Position numbers and translations under genes: made by a program. This document shows positions 42,757 through 51,721 of a stretch of 64,000 bases of DNA, in pieces (within the stretch, counting starts at the first letter, position 1; each line of letters opens with the position of its first letter). The notes below the pieces were generated by a model that searched no databases, was not told where the DNA came from, and saw nothing but the letters and a program-made list of their open reading frames with translations. The DNA comes from an uncultured Oscillospiraceae bacterium (lineage in GTDB: Bacteria > Bacillota > Clostridia > Oscillospirales > Ruminococcaceae): positions 1-64,000 of the forward strand of contig CAKSKG010000002.1 of the NCBI GenBank assembly GCA_934464775.1, read 5' to 3'.

Positions 42757-44583
42757 TTACTTTCTGCGGAAGCTGAACTTGTTTATCATGCTGTTGAGCA
42801 GATCGGACTGACCGCTCAGCTCTTCCGAAGCTGCGGCGCTTTCCTGCGCTGTGGAAGATGTGGTCTGAATGCTTCCGTTGATAAGATCCATGCCCTCGTT
42901 TATCTGGGAAACAGCCTTTGCCTGCTCTCCTGCGGAAACTGCGATGTTGTCCACGATATCGTTGACGCTGCGTACCTTTTCAACGACCTCTTCAAGAGCC
43001 TGTGAAGCCTTTTCGGCAAGCTGTGTACCCTGCTCGACCGATTCAAGCGAACGGCTGATGAGCTGACCTGTCTGATTTGCGGCTTCGGCAGACTTTGTTG
43101 CAAGATTTCTTACCTCGTCCGCAACAACTGCAAAGCCCTTGCCTGCACTTCCTGCACGGGCAGCCTCAACTGCCGCATTAAGCGCAAGGATATTCGTCTG
43201 GAAAGCGATATCGTCGATAACGGCAATGATCTTGGATATTTCCGCAGAGGATTTCTTGATGTCTTCGATAGCCGTGAGCATCTCGCTCATATCGCTGCTG
43301 CCCTGGCTGACCTTCTGATCCGCCTCTTGGGTAAGCTTCCTTGCTTTAAGAGCCATGTCGGCATTTCCGCTGACCTTGCCCGAGATCTCATGGATCGAAG
43401 CTGTAAGCTCCTCGATAGTAGCCGCTTCGTTGGAAGCATTCTGCGAAAGAGTAGTTGCTCCGCCAGCCACCTGACTTGAGCAGTCACGAACCTGTCCTGC
43501 GGCACGGTCAACATCGCCGAAAGTCTCATTCAGCGAATCAAGAATGCTGTCAAGGGACTCTCTGATAGAAACAAAGTCGCCCTTGTACTCGGTCGATGAA
43601 TTGATAAGCAGATTGCCCGATGCAACGCCCGAAAGCACCGTCTGGATATCTCTGATATATTCACGGAGCGAATTTACCGTATTTGTCAGTGAATCCACAA
43701 GCACCTGCGTTTCATCGCTTCTGTATATCTCGGGAGTGGGAGATTCAAGATCGCCCTGTGAAAGCTTTACAAGTCTGTCGGAAACCTGATTGATAGGACC
43801 CGATATCATCGTTGCGACTTTAAGGCAGAATCCCAGTGTGACCGCAATAACCAAAACAGCCGCAAGAACATTTATGATAAGCTCACGTACAAAAGGCGCC
43901 TTGATAGTCTTTTCGGGATACATAACAACCGTAAAGAACCCGTCATAGCCCTTTACGGGAGAATATGCCATGTAATACATCTGATTATCAAGCTTGGTCG
44001 TAACAATGCCGTCGGCATCTTCTTCCTGAGCCGCCTTTATCTTTGCGGAGATATCGCTGTAAGTCTTTTCCTCGGCGACGGTATCAAAGTTCAGACCCTT
44101 GTAGATAAGTCCGTTCTCAAACTCGCTGAACACGCTGTTTGCACCGTTGATAACGAATCCGAAGGAACCCTCGCCCGATTCCTCGCCGTTCTTGTTGAAT
44201 TTATCAAAAAGTCCGTTTATGAAATTCTTGTTTCCCACAATATCCGCATTTGAAATAGCGGAGGAATAAGCCGTTGCAAGATTGGAAAGCTCATTTTCGG
44301 CATTAGTGGTGAGAGTATTGTAATTCACCACCATTGAAAGAGCCGAGCAAAGCACGGCAGCCGAAGCGGCACTGATAATTCCAAGACGGACTATGCGCAT
44401 TCTGATAGTTGTCTTTTTGCTGTTGCTTTTCTTTTCGATAGCCTTGCTGATGTTTGAATCAGCGGTCTTTTCCTCGATCTCATTTATTTTTTTATTAAGC
44501 TTCTCCTCACGCTTTTCAGCTTTGAGGCGCTTTTTTTCTTCGTTTTTCTTTTTATTTTCCGCTGTTTTTTCTTTAAGCTTCAT
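42757..44583 (-). CDS. Methyl-accepting chemotaxis protein
   Basis: A 608 aa transmembrane receptor. The unusual N terminus is a 55-residue Lys/Glu-rich coiled coil ([20 protein letters not shown]). Then come a membrane helix (about 65-88), an extracellular Cache-like domain, a second helix (about 235-258), a HAMP domain, and the signalling hairpin with [23 protein letters not shown] and [18 protein letters not shown] fixes the start at 44583. No che genes are nearby; with pili encoded next door it may steer twitching or another response. Confidence 0.94.
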   Translation of the reverse strand: MKLKEKTAENKKKNEEKKRLKAEKREEKLNKKINEIEEKTADSNISKAIEKKSNSKKTTIRMRIVRLGIISAASAAVLCSALSMVVNYNTLTTNAENELSNLATAYSSAISNADIVGNKNFINGLFDKFNKNGEESGEGSFGFVINGANSVFSEFENGLIYKGLNFDTVAEEKTYSDISAKIKAAQEEDADGIVTTKLDNQMYYMAYSPVKGYDGFFTVVMYPEKTIKAPFVRELIINVLAAVLVIAVTLGFCLKVATMISGPINQVSDRLVKLSQGDLESPTPEIYRSDETQVLVDSLTNTVNSLREYIRDIQTVLSGVASGNLLINSSTEYKGDFVSIRESLDSILDSLNETFGDVDRAAGQVRDCSSQVAGGATTLSQNASNEAATIEELTASIHEISGKVSGNADMALKARKLTQEADQKVSQGSSDMSEMLTAIEDIKKSSAEISKIIAVIDDIAFQTNILALNAAVEAARAGSAGKGFAVVADEVRNLATKSAEAANQTGQLISRSLESVEQGTQLAEKASQALEEVVEKVRSVNDIVDNIAVSAGEQAKAVSQINEGMDLINGSIQTTSSTAQESAAASEELSGQSDLLNSMINKFSFRRK

Positions 44584-44799
44584 CGAACGACCATTCCTTT
44601 CCGAGCAGCCGGCGTCTGTGCCCGGCATTATGTTATGTCAGATAAAATTTGATACTCACTTTATTAAGTATTAATTATTATACCAGATGATTGTTAACCA
44701 AAGATTAAAATTTTGTGTCTAATTATAGCATTGTAACACACAATACGTAAAAAATCCTCAATATAATTTGTACATATAGAACAAGATAACGTTTTCTGT

Positions 44800-45282
44800 T
44801 CAGATTTTTTTGTCCGATACCTTTAAAATAGGATATCCTTCCTGATATTCCTTTATCATATCGGGATTTTTCTCGGCTTCTGCAAACATAAATTCCGCAA
44901 GACCGTTGTCCAGCTCGGAAACGAGAGCGTCCAGCGGCTTGTGATACATGGTGGGACAGATCGAAGCAACGGCGATGATAAGCCTGCCGTCAAGCTTCAT
45001 CACACGATAGGGCCAGATGCGGCATTCGACGGGCTTGCTGTCGCCCAGCTTGCAGCCTGTTTCGGTGAGCATGGGACAGTAGTATAAACCGTCGGAGGAT
45101 TCATGCATTCTGAAAAGCCATGAGCTGCCGTGGGAGATAAATTCAAGAGAGGGGTCAAGTTCGGAGAGAGCGACTTTCATCTCGTTGGGAATGGTGGGAG
45201 TTTCCCAGAGATCGTAGCGGTCGAAAACGCAGCATATCCGACATTTGGCGCAGTCGGAGGGCGATAGAATGTTTTTAAGCAT
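44800..45282 (-). CDS. YkgJ family cysteine-cluster protein
   Basis: A 160 aa protein with the Cys pattern of the YkgJ zinc- or iron-cluster family: CAKCRICC near the N terminus, then YYCPMLTETGCKLGDSKPVECRIWPY. The middle is hydrophilic and there is no membrane segment. Biochemical role unknown. It is followed upstream by repeat C. Confidence 0.88.
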   Translation of the reverse strand: MLKNILSPSDCAKCRICCVFDRYDLWETPTIPNEMKVALSELDPSLEFISHGSSWLFRMHESSDGLYYCPMLTETGCKLGDSKPVECRIWPYRVMKLDGRLIIAVASICPTMYHKPLDALVSELDNGLAEFMFAEAEKNPDMIKEYQEGYPILKVSDKKI

Positions 45283-45322
45283 AATAGTGTCCTTTCAGGT
45301 ATATGTAAACCAATAGTTGAAA

Positions 45323-45477
45323 AGTAACTAGGTATAAAAAGTTTGGTCAAGCTTTTTAAAGCTTGCAGGAATCCAAAGGGCAGCGCCCGTGGTCGGTTCT
45401 CCGTCAGGAGAACATCTCCGCCAGACGGCGAAACTCTCCATGCAGCGAGAAATGCGAAGCATTGCGAGGCTTCAATA
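45323..45477. repeat. Dispersed intergenic repeat C, copy 1
   Basis: It shares a nearly identical run with 54739-54896, from AGTAAC..AGGTATAAAAAG through GCTTTTTAAAGC, GGTTCTCCGTCAGGAGAAC and CGCCAGACGGCG to GCATTGCGAG. It contains several short palindromes. A part of its end (GAATGCGTAAGCATTCAAGGC) is repeated once more at 45504-45530. Confidence 0.85.
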
Positions 45478-45597
45478 TAATAATCAAAAACGGTACCCAC
45501 CGAGAATGCGTAAGCATTCAAGGCTTCAAAATATAAAAATGAATATTATAAATTTTTCAGTAAACAATAAGATAAAATTCAAAAAGGAGAAGTATCC

Positions 45598-46038
45598 ATG
45601 AAAATAACAGCAAAAGAATATTCGGAAATGGTAAAAAAAGCGTCGCCCAACTCAAAATCATGGAAAGATATACCCAAAGCCTTTGTTATCGGCGGACTTA
45701 TCTGCTGTGTGGGGCAGTTTTTCCTGAATCTTTATCTGTCGCTGGGACTTCCCGATAAAACCGCAGCCGCCTGCACAACGGCATCGCTGGTGTTCCTGAG
45801 CGCACTGCTTACGGGACTGGGACTGTATGAAAAGCTGGCAAAGCACGGCGGAGCAGGAACTCTTGTTCCCGTAACGGGCTTTGCAAATGCCGTTGTCTCC
45901 CCTGCCCTTGAATTCAAATCCGAGGGCTATGTGCTGGGACTGGGCGCAAAGATCTTCATAATCGCAGGACCTGTTATATTGTACGGCACGGCGGCTTCGG
46001 TGCTTTACGGACTGATATATTACTTTTTCCTGAAATAG
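45598..46038 (+). CDS. spoVAC: Stage V sporulation protein AC
   Basis: This 146 aa membrane protein is part of the channel that moves dipicolinic acid in spore formation and germination. It has SWKDIPKAFVIGGLICCVGQ, four hydrophobic segments and the conserved GGAGTLVPVTGFANAVVSPALEFKSEGYVLGLG. Normal length. AAAAGGAG precedes the ATG. The usual partners spoVAD and spoVAEb do not follow; the next gene is on the other strand. Confidence 0.94.
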   Translation: MKITAKEYSEMVKKASPNSKSWKDIPKAFVIGGLICCVGQFFLNLYLSLGLPDKTAAACTTASLVFLSALLTGLGLYEKLAKHGGAGTLVPVTGFANAVVSPALEFKSEGYVLGLGAKIFIIAGPVILYGTAASVLYGLIYYFFLK

Positions 46039-46047
46039 CCGTATTAT

Positions 46048-46656
46048 TCACTGCTTTCCCGTGACCTGCTCGTCCAGCGGCAGGTCATAGGAACCCATAA
46101 AGTCTTTCAGAAATTCCTCCGCTTCGGGCAGCTCCATTGCATGAACAGCTTCAAGAGTAGCCTTTTCGGCACTGGAAAAATCCACGTTTCCCATGCGGCA
46201 TTCCTCACGGCACTTTATCAGCGCAGAAAGCTTGTCGGCTGCCTTTACCAGCACGCAAAGCTCCCTGTCCTCCTCCGAATGTATTATGAGCGGACGGTAA
46301 TAGGGCTTCAGGTCCTCGGGAAGATATGACAGAAGCTTTTCGGCGGCTATCTTCTCCACCTTGTCGTATTCGCCCTTTATTTCGGGATTGAAATACTTCA
46401 CGGGAGTTGGCATATCCCCCGTGATTATCTCCGTCACGTCATGATAAATCGCCAGCAGAGCACACCGCTCCGCATCGACATTTCCGCCGAAGCGGATATT
46501 TCTGTAAAGCGCAAGCACATGAGCGATGAACGCAGTTTCAAGACTGTGCTCGCTGATATTCTCCGTAAATGTATTGCGCATAAGCCCCCAGCGGTTGATA
46601 TACTTCATTCGGGACATCATGGCAAAAAAATTATAATCCTTGTTTTCCTTTTCCAT
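46048..46656 (-). CDS. YfbR-like 5'-deoxynucleotidase (HD domain)
   Basis: A 202 aa HD-domain phosphohydrolase that should remove phosphate from deoxynucleoside monophosphates. Metal ligands are seen in ISEHSLETAFIAH and AIYHDVTEIITGDMPTPVKYF, with the second-half Asp in KAADKLSALIKC. The start at 46656 follows AGAGG; the longer frame reaches into repeat A. Repeat A ends 18 bases before the ATG, so the mRNA must begin in or beyond that element. Confidence 0.9.
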   Translation of the reverse strand: MEKENKDYNFFAMMSRMKYINRWGLMRNTFTENISEHSLETAFIAHVLALYRNIRFGGNVDAERCALLAIYHDVTEIITGDMPTPVKYFNPEIKGEYDKVEKIAAEKLLSYLPEDLKPYYRPLIIHSEEDRELCVLVKAADKLSALIKCREECRMGNVDFSSAEKATLEAVHAMELPEAEEFLKDFMGSYDLPLDEQVTGKQ

Positions 46657-46674
46657 GCAAAGCCTCTTACTTAT

Positions 46675-46846
46675 GGTCACCTCTAAAAACCACCAGCTAA
46701 AGCCTTAGCACCTCATCTGCTTGCAGATTTTCCGTCATCTTGCACATAAATTTCTTGACATACGGCAGTATGCCTGCGAAATTTCTATACAATCTGACGA
46801 AAAATCTGACTGCGCATCTGAGGCACTATGGTTTTTAGATGCGACC
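46675..46846. mobile_element. Foldback repeat A, copy 3 (complete, 172 bp)
   Basis: Same length as copy 2, with ends GGTCACCTCTAAAAACCA and TGGTTTTTAGATGCGACC and TTAT on both flanks. Relative to the downstream gene it is inserted in the opposite orientation to copy 2. A TATAAT on the minus strand (46849-46854) stands two bases from its end. Confidence 0.9.
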
Positions 46847-46856
46847 TTATTATAAA

Positions 46857-46896
46857 AAACTGCCGCCGCAGAATAATATCGCAGCAGCAGCTTTTT
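46857..46896 (-). terminator. Terminator of the carboxynorspermidine dehydrogenase gene
   Basis: CTGCTGC/GCGGCAG stem on the minus strand followed by TTTTTTA. It separates this gene from repeat A and yfbR, so yfbR needs its own promoter. Confidence 0.75.
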
Positions 46897-46926
46897 TTAA
46901 TTGATAATATAAAGTCGGTAATTATA

Positions 46927-48126
46927 TCAGTCAACAAGCTTGGGATCGAAGGATTCCTTCCAGGGAAGTCCCCACTTGTTAAGTGCGTCCATAAAGGGAT
47001 CGGGATCAAATTCCTCGATGTTGTAAACACCGGGCTTCTTCCACTTGCCTGTCATTACCATCATAGCGCCGATCATTGCGGGAACGCCTGTTGTATAGGA
47101 GATAGCCTGTGAGCCTACCTCCGCATAGCACTCCTCATGAACGCATACGTTGTATACATAATAATGTACGGGCTTGCCGTCCTTAACACCCTGCATGATG
47201 CAGCCGATGTTGGTCTTGCCCTTTGTTCTGGGGCCGAGAGATGCGGGATCGGGAAGAACTGCCTTTAAGAACTGGAGAGGAACGATCTTCTTGCCCTCGA
47301 AGTCGATAGGCTCGATAGATGTCATTCCCACATCTTCAAGGCATTTCAGATGTGTGAGATAGCTCTGACCGAAGGTCATGAAGAATCTGATGCGCTTGAT
47401 GCCCTTGATGTTGAGCGCCAGCGACTCAAGCTCCTCGTGGTGAAGCAGATACATATCCTTTTCGCCGATCTCGGGGAAATCATATACACGCTTGATCTCC
47501 ATAGGCTCTGTCTCTACCCACTTGCCGTCCTCGATGTAGCTGCCCTTTGCGCTTACCTCTCTGATGTTGATCTCGGGGTTGAAGTTTGTTGCGAAAGGAT
47601 AGCCGTGATCGCCTGCGTTGCAGTCGAGGATATCAATGTAGTTTATCTCGTCAAAATAATGCTTCTGTGCATATGCGCAGAAAACACCCGTTACACCGGG
47701 GTCAAAGCCCGAACCGAGCAGAGCTGTTATGCCTGCCTTTTCAAACTTCTCACGGTAAGCCCACTGCCACTTATACTCAAACTTTGCAGTATCCAGAGGC
47801 TCATAGTTGGCTGTGTCAACATAATCCACCTTGCATTCAAGGCAGGCGTCCATGATAGTAAGATCCTGATAAGGAAGCGCAACATTGATGCAGATGTCGG
47901 GCTTGAAATCCTTCATAAGTGCAACAAGCTCCTCGACCTTGTCGGCATCTACCTGTGCCGTACGGATCTTGGTCTTTCCGCCGTCCAGCTTTGCCTTGAT
48001 AGCATCGCACTTGGACTTTGTGCGTGATGCGATCATTATTTCTTCAAAAACCTCGGAATTCTGGCAGCACTTGTGGATAACAACGCTTGCAACTCCGCCG
48101 CAGCCGATAATAAGAGCTTTTCCCAT
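46927..48126 (-). CDS. Carboxynorspermidine/carboxyspermidine dehydrogenase
   Basis: This 399 aa enzyme of the saccharopine dehydrogenase family condenses an aspartate semialdehyde with a diamine in the alternative polyamine route. The Rossmann start MGKALIIGCGGVASVVIHKCC, the block SRTKSKCDAIKAKL, LGSGFDPGVTGVFCAYAQKH and YTTGVPAMIGAMMVMTGKW match CASDH rather than fungal LYS9. Normal length. The decarboxylase NspC, its usual partner, is not in the window. Confidence 0.92.
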   Translation of the reverse strand: MGKALIIGCGGVASVVIHKCCQNSEVFEEIMIASRTKSKCDAIKAKLDGGKTKIRTAQVDADKVEELVALMKDFKPDICINVALPYQDLTIMDACLECKVDYVDTANYEPLDTAKFEYKWQWAYREKFEKAGITALLGSGFDPGVTGVFCAYAQKHYFDEINYIDILDCNAGDHGYPFATNFNPEINIREVSAKGSYIEDGKWVETEPMEIKRVYDFPEIGEKDMYLLHHEELESLALNIKGIKRIRFFMTFGQSYLTHLKCLEDVGMTSIEPIDFEGKKIVPLQFLKAVLPDPASLGPRTKGKTNIGCIMQGVKDGKPVHYYVYNVCVHEECYAEVGSQAISYTTGVPAMIGAMMVMTGKWKKPGVYNIEEFDPDPFMDALNKWGLPWKESFDPKLVD

Positions 48127-48192
48127 AGTTTTATATCCAATCCTTTCAGATCTGCGATATTCTTCGCAGGCAATTTCAAATCATTTCAACTT

Positions 48193-48221
48193 ATTATATC
48201 ACCTGCGGAGGAAAAAGTCAA
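48193..48221 (-). promoter_or_regulatory. Promoter of the carboxynorspermidine dehydrogenase gene
   Basis: Minus-strand TTGACT and TATAAT, 17 bp apart. Confidence 0.8.
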
Positions 48222-48268
48222 TAAATGCAGCGGGATATTACATAAATTTCATAAAAGCCGCAAAGCCG

Positions 48269-49192
48269 TTACTTCCATTCCCTAAGTACTCTGTCAACCT
48301 TGGCATCAATGTCCTTACGGGTCTTTTTGCATTCTTCGGGGTGTTCCTTTTCGGAGCGGAACATTATTTTCATAAACGGCTCGGAGGCAAAGGAAGCAAT
48401 CTTTTTCAGCAGCGATTCGGGGAAGATAAAGTGAGTGCCGTATTTGTACAGCATCACCTCATAGCTGCATTCGTGGGGCTTGCTTTTCAGGCGTGCGTCC
48501 ATGCGTCTTATGTATTTTCCCGTGTCCCAAAGGGTATCATCATCTGCTCCCACAAGCAGAAGCTTTCCTTTGATGTTCTCTACCTTTATCATAGCCTCTC
48601 CCGTCAGCAGACCTGCCGCTTCGGAATCATCGAATATAACTCTTGAACAAAGGAAATTGCCCGAGCCTTTTGTGGATTCCTGAATTTTATTCCAGTAATC
48701 GGGGTGCTGATAAACAAAGGGCATATAGGGCAGAGGCTTTCCGTCCTTTGATATAGTAGATTCACCCTCAACAGGCCATTCACCGCAGCCGTCCTTTTTG
48801 CCCTGCATAAAGCCCTGCCAAATAAAATCGCTGGGAGTAAATGCCATGGTCAGGGTGATATCGCTGTAAAACGAAGCCGCAGCAAGCGACAGCATTCCCG
48901 TTGTGGAAGCGCCCGTTATGCCTATTTTTTTATTGCCGTGCCTTTTAAGCTCCTCAATGGCGCTGCCTATTCTTTCTATCGGATAGTTGTGGTGACTGTA
49001 ATCCTTTCTTGCGGGAGACATTGTCATAACGTTTATTCCGTAGCCGTGCAGCCATTTAACGGCGCACTTTGCCATATAATCCTCCGCATCATCGCCCAGC
49101 ATGGCAATAATTGCCGCATCGCTGTTTTTTCCGCAGTCCCAGTATGCACCGTAAAAGCCGTCTGTTTCAGGCTCAAAATGTACCTTTTTCAT
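48269..49192 (-). CDS. Alpha/beta hydrolase (acyl-CoA thioesterase/BAAT-like)
   Basis: A 307 aa hydrolase. The nucleophile elbow is GITGASTTGMLSLAAASF, the acid is likely in LLVGADDDTLWDTGKYIRRM, and the His in YKYGTHFIFP. The order and spacing resemble the BAAT C-terminal family. GGAGGG fixes the start at 49192. The gene stands alone behind a promoter with a palindromic operator. Substrate unknown. Confidence 0.8.
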   Translation of the reverse strand: MKKVHFEPETDGFYGAYWDCGKNSDAAIIAMLGDDAEDYMAKCAVKWLHGYGINVMTMSPARKDYSHHNYPIERIGSAIEELKRHGNKKIGITGASTTGMLSLAAASFYSDITLTMAFTPSDFIWQGFMQGKKDGCGEWPVEGESTISKDGKPLPYMPFVYQHPDYWNKIQESTKGSGNFLCSRVIFDDSEAAGLLTGEAMIKVENIKGKLLLVGADDDTLWDTGKYIRRMDARLKSKPHECSYEVMLYKYGTHFIFPESLLKKIASFASEPFMKIMFRSEKEHPEECKKTRKDIDAKVDRVLREWK

Positions 49193-49228
49193 AGTGCCCT
49201 CCATTTTTCATATCTTTTCTCTCATTTG

Positions 49229-49283
49229 TGTTAGCTGTCGCTAACATCATAAATATAATACACCATTTACTACGATTTGTCAA
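49229..49283 (-). promoter_or_regulatory. Promoter with palindromic operator for the hydrolase gene
   Basis: TTGACA (49278-49283) and TATTAT (49255-49260) on the minus strand, 17 bp apart, followed by the perfect palindrome TGTTAGC-GACA-GCTAACA at 49229-49246. A repressor site is likely, but no regulator gene is adjacent. Confidence 0.75.
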
Positions 49284-49405
49284 GAAAAAACAACGTAAAA
49301 AGGCGAACGAAAACGTTTGATCCGAAACCTGCGGAAAATACCCAGCCGCAGACCCATGCAAAGCATACAAATATCTGCGCCATGCAAATTTTTTTGAGAA
49401 AACAG

Positions 49406-49434
49406 TTGAAATTGCCGCCGAAACAGTGTATAAT
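49406..49434 (+). promoter_or_regulatory. Promoter of glyA
   Basis: TTGAAA and TATAAT, 17 bp apart; the leader is about 40 bases, too short for a riboswitch. Confidence 0.82.
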
Positions 49435-49481
49435 GAAAATGGTTTATCCGTGAAAAATTCTTGTAAAGGAGATTCTTTATC

Positions 49482-50735
49482 ATGTACGGAGATATAATGG
49501 ATACTATCGGCTTTGTTACCGCTGCCGATAAGGAAGTCGGAGACGCAATGAATCTGGAGCTGGGCAGACAGCGCAGAAACCTTGAGCTTATCGCAAGCGA
49601 AAATATCGTTTCCCCCGCAGTTATGGCTGCAATGGGCTCTGTTCTTACAAACAAATACGCAGAGGGTTACCCTGCAAAGAGATATTACGGCGGCTGCCAG
49701 TATGTTGATATCGTTGAGAATATCGCTATCGAGCGTGCAAAGGAGCTTTTCGGCGCAAAGTTTGCAAACGTTCAGCCTCATTCGGGCGCACAGGCAAACA
49801 CAGCCGTTTACTTTGCTCTTCTTGAACCCGGCGATACTGTTATGGGCATGAGCCTTGCTCACGGCGGTCATCTTACACACGGTTCTCCCGTAAATCTTTC
49901 GGGCAAATACTTCAACTTCGTTTCCTACGGTCTGGGCGATGACGAGACTATCGACTATGACAAGGTAGAGGCAATGGCTAAGGAATGCAAGCCCAAGCTC
50001 ATCGTAGCAGGCGCTTCCGCATATCCCAGAATCATCGACTTTCCCAGACTTGCAGAGATCGCACACGGCGTAGGCGCTCTTCTCATGGTAGATATGGCGC
50101 ATATCGCAGGACTTGTAGCAGCAGGCGTTCACCCCTCTCCCGTTCCCTATGCGGATATCACAACAACAACAACACATAAGACACTGAGAGGTCCCAGAGG
50201 CGGTCTTATCCTCACAAATGACGAGGAGCTTGCAAAGAAGATCAATAAGGCTATCTTCCCCGGCACACAGGGCGGTCCTCTTATGCATATCATCGCCGCA
50301 AAGGCTGTATGCTTCGGCGAAGCTCTCAAGCCCGAATTCAAGGAATACGGCAGGAAGATCGTTGAGAATGCACAGGCACTTGCAAAGGGTCTGCTGGACA
50401 GAGGCTTTGACCTTGTTTCGGGCGGCACCGATAACCACCTTATGCTGGTCGATCTCCGTCCTTTCTCTCTCACAGGCAAGGAGTTTGAGCATCGTCTTGA
50501 TGAGGTTTATATCACAGTCAATAAGAATGCTATCCCCAATGACCCCGAGAAGCCTTTTGTAACAAGCGGTATCAGAGTAGGTACTCCCGCAGTTACAACA
50601 AGAGGACTTGATACAACGGATATGGAGAAGATCGCAGAGTTCATGTATCTCACAGCAACAGACTTTGAGAATAAAGCAGATCAGATCCGTGAGGGCGTAA
50701 ATGCTATTTGTGAAAAGCACCCTCTTTATGAATAA
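49482..50735 (+). CDS. glyA: Serine hydroxymethyltransferase
   Basis: This 417 aa PLP enzyme interconverts serine and glycine and feeds one-carbon units to tetrahydrofolate. It has [59 protein letters not shown], and the PLP-binding block [16 protein letters not shown] with the Schiff-base Lys. Normal length. AAAGGAG precedes the ATG. The gene is alone with its own promoter. A 515-codon open frame on the other strand is a shadow. Confidence 0.98.
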   Translation: MYGDIMDTIGFVTAADKEVGDAMNLELGRQRRNLELIASENIVSPAVMAAMGSVLTNKYAEGYPAKRYYGGCQYVDIVENIAIERAKELFGAKFANVQPHSGAQANTAVYFALLEPGDTVMGMSLAHGGHLTHGSPVNLSGKYFNFVSYGLGDDETIDYDKVEAMAKECKPKLIVAGASAYPRIIDFPRLAEIAHGVGALLMVDMAHIAGLVAAGVHPSPVPYADITTTTTHKTLRGPRGGLILTNDEELAKKINKAIFPGTQGGPLMHIIAAKAVCFGEALKPEFKEYGRKIVENAQALAKGLLDRGFDLVSGGTDNHLMLVDLRPFSLTGKEFEHRLDEVYITVNKNAIPNDPEKPFVTSGIRVGTPAVTTRGLDTTDMEKIAEFMYLTATDFENKADQIREGVNAICEKHPLYE

Positions 50736-50760
50736 TATCCGATAAAATAGTATTGAACAT

Positions 50761-50928
50761 GGTATAAAGTTTAGGTCAAGCCTTTTTAGAAGGCTATACT
50801 CTCCTGCGGAGAGTGCAGGTTTCGAAAGGGCGGCGCCCTTCGCAGGATTCTAAAGGGTAGCGCCCTTTAGTCGCACTCCGCAGAGTGCGAAACTCCCCTT
50901 AAAACGTTTCTCTGAAACGTTTTGAAAT
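50761..50928. repeat. Dispersed repeat C, copy 2 (diverged)
   Basis: It starts like the other copies (GGTATAAAGTTTAGGTCAAG) but the interior is different, with several palindromes: AAAGGGCGGCGCCCTT, TAAAGGGTAGCGCCCTTTA, GCACTCCGCAGAGTGC and AAAACGTTTCTCTGAAACGT. It lies between glyA and the DUF4230 pair. Confidence 0.65.
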
Positions 50929-50934
50929 AAACAT

Positions 50935-50977
50935 AAAAGGCGGAAGTGCATTTCAAAGTGCGCTTCCGCCTTTTTAT
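50935..50977 (+). terminator. Terminator of glyA
   Basis: AAAAGGCGGAAGTGC/GCGCTTCCGCCTTTTT stem followed by T residues, 200 bases after the stop and beyond repeat C. Confidence 0.88.
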
Positions 50978-50994
50978 TTATCGAAAAAAGCATA

Positions 50995-51023
50995 TTGCAT
51001 TTTTCCGCAAATTGTATTATAAT
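50995..51023 (+). promoter_or_regulatory. Promoter of the DUF4230 pair
   Basis: TTGCAT and TATAAT, 17 bp apart, about 50 bases before the first DUF4230 gene. Confidence 0.75.
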
Positions 51024-51072
51024 AACAGTATATTACAGCCCATGCGCAACACATTTGAAGAGGAACGTAAAA

Positions 51073-51711
51073 ATGAAAAAGAAAATAATAATAATAGCGG
51101 TATGCCTTGCAGTTGTGCTTATTGCAGCTGCGGCGGCGGTGCTTTTCATAAGGAATAAACAATCCGAGCCTGTAACAGATACAATAGCAAATGTTGTATC
51201 TGAAGTCGTCGAGGAAAAGATCATCGGCGAGGAGGGAAAGGTCGAGACGGTTTCCGAGGGAACGCTCCGTGAGGTGCTTGATCTTAGTCAGATATCCACC
51301 GTTGATTATACATACAATTCCATTGTAAAAATACCCACCGAAAAGAAGAACAAGGATTTCGGATATGCGGTAAGCTATAACGGCACGATAAAAGCAGGAA
51401 TAGATTTTTCAAAGATAGACATTGACATAGATGATGAGAAAAAGCATATCACAGTATCGCTCCCCGAAGCGGAAATAACCGATATCACCGTCGATGCAGG
51501 CTCTCTTAAATATATTTTCGAGGACAAAAAGCTCAATACGGAAACCGTTGCAAGCGAAGCCTATTCACTGGCGTGCGATGATCTGAAAGCAAAGGCGGCT
51601 GAAAATCATGACATTCTGGAATCCGCCAAGGAAAATGCCCATTCTGCCGTTGAAGCACTGCTGAAGCCGTGGATCGAACAGCTGGGCGAATACGATATCG
51701 AAATAAAGTGA
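51073..51711 (+). CDS. DUF4230 protein, membrane anchored
   Basis: A 212 aa protein with one N-terminal membrane helix (KIIIIAVCLAVVLIAAAAAVLFI) and an extracytoplasmic DUF4230 domain. Typical features are ISTVDYTYNSIVKIP, YNGTIKAGIDFSKIDIDID and ITVSLPEAEITDITVDAGSL. The family function is unknown. GAGGAA lies before the ATG at 51073. It forms a two-gene operon with the related lipoprotein ten bases downstream. Confidence 0.85.
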   Translation: MKKKIIIIAVCLAVVLIAAAAAVLFIRNKQSEPVTDTIANVVSEVVEEKIIGEEGKVETVSEGTLREVLDLSQISTVDYTYNSIVKIPTEKKNKDFGYAVSYNGTIKAGIDFSKIDIDIDDEKKHITVSLPEAEITDITVDAGSLKYIFEDKKLNTETVASEAYSLACDDLKAKAAENHDILESAKENAHSAVEALLKPWIEQLGEYDIEIK

Positions 51712-51721
51712 GGGACGGCTT

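Noticed and set aside
45177..45521. A minus-strand frame with SPSGGDVLLTENRPRALPFG shared by repeat C copies
   Set aside because: The similarity comes from the DNA repeat; the frame runs through palindromes and overlaps the ykgJ gene start.
49173..50720. A 515-codon open frame on the minus strand over glyA
   Set aside because: It runs antisense through the whole of a perfectly conserved glyA, is rich in Cys and Leu without any domain, and has no ribosome binding site. It results from codon bias of the real gene.
50761..50928. CRISPR-like array of palindromes after glyA
   Set aside because: The palindromes differ from each other and are not regularly spaced. They belong to repeat C.
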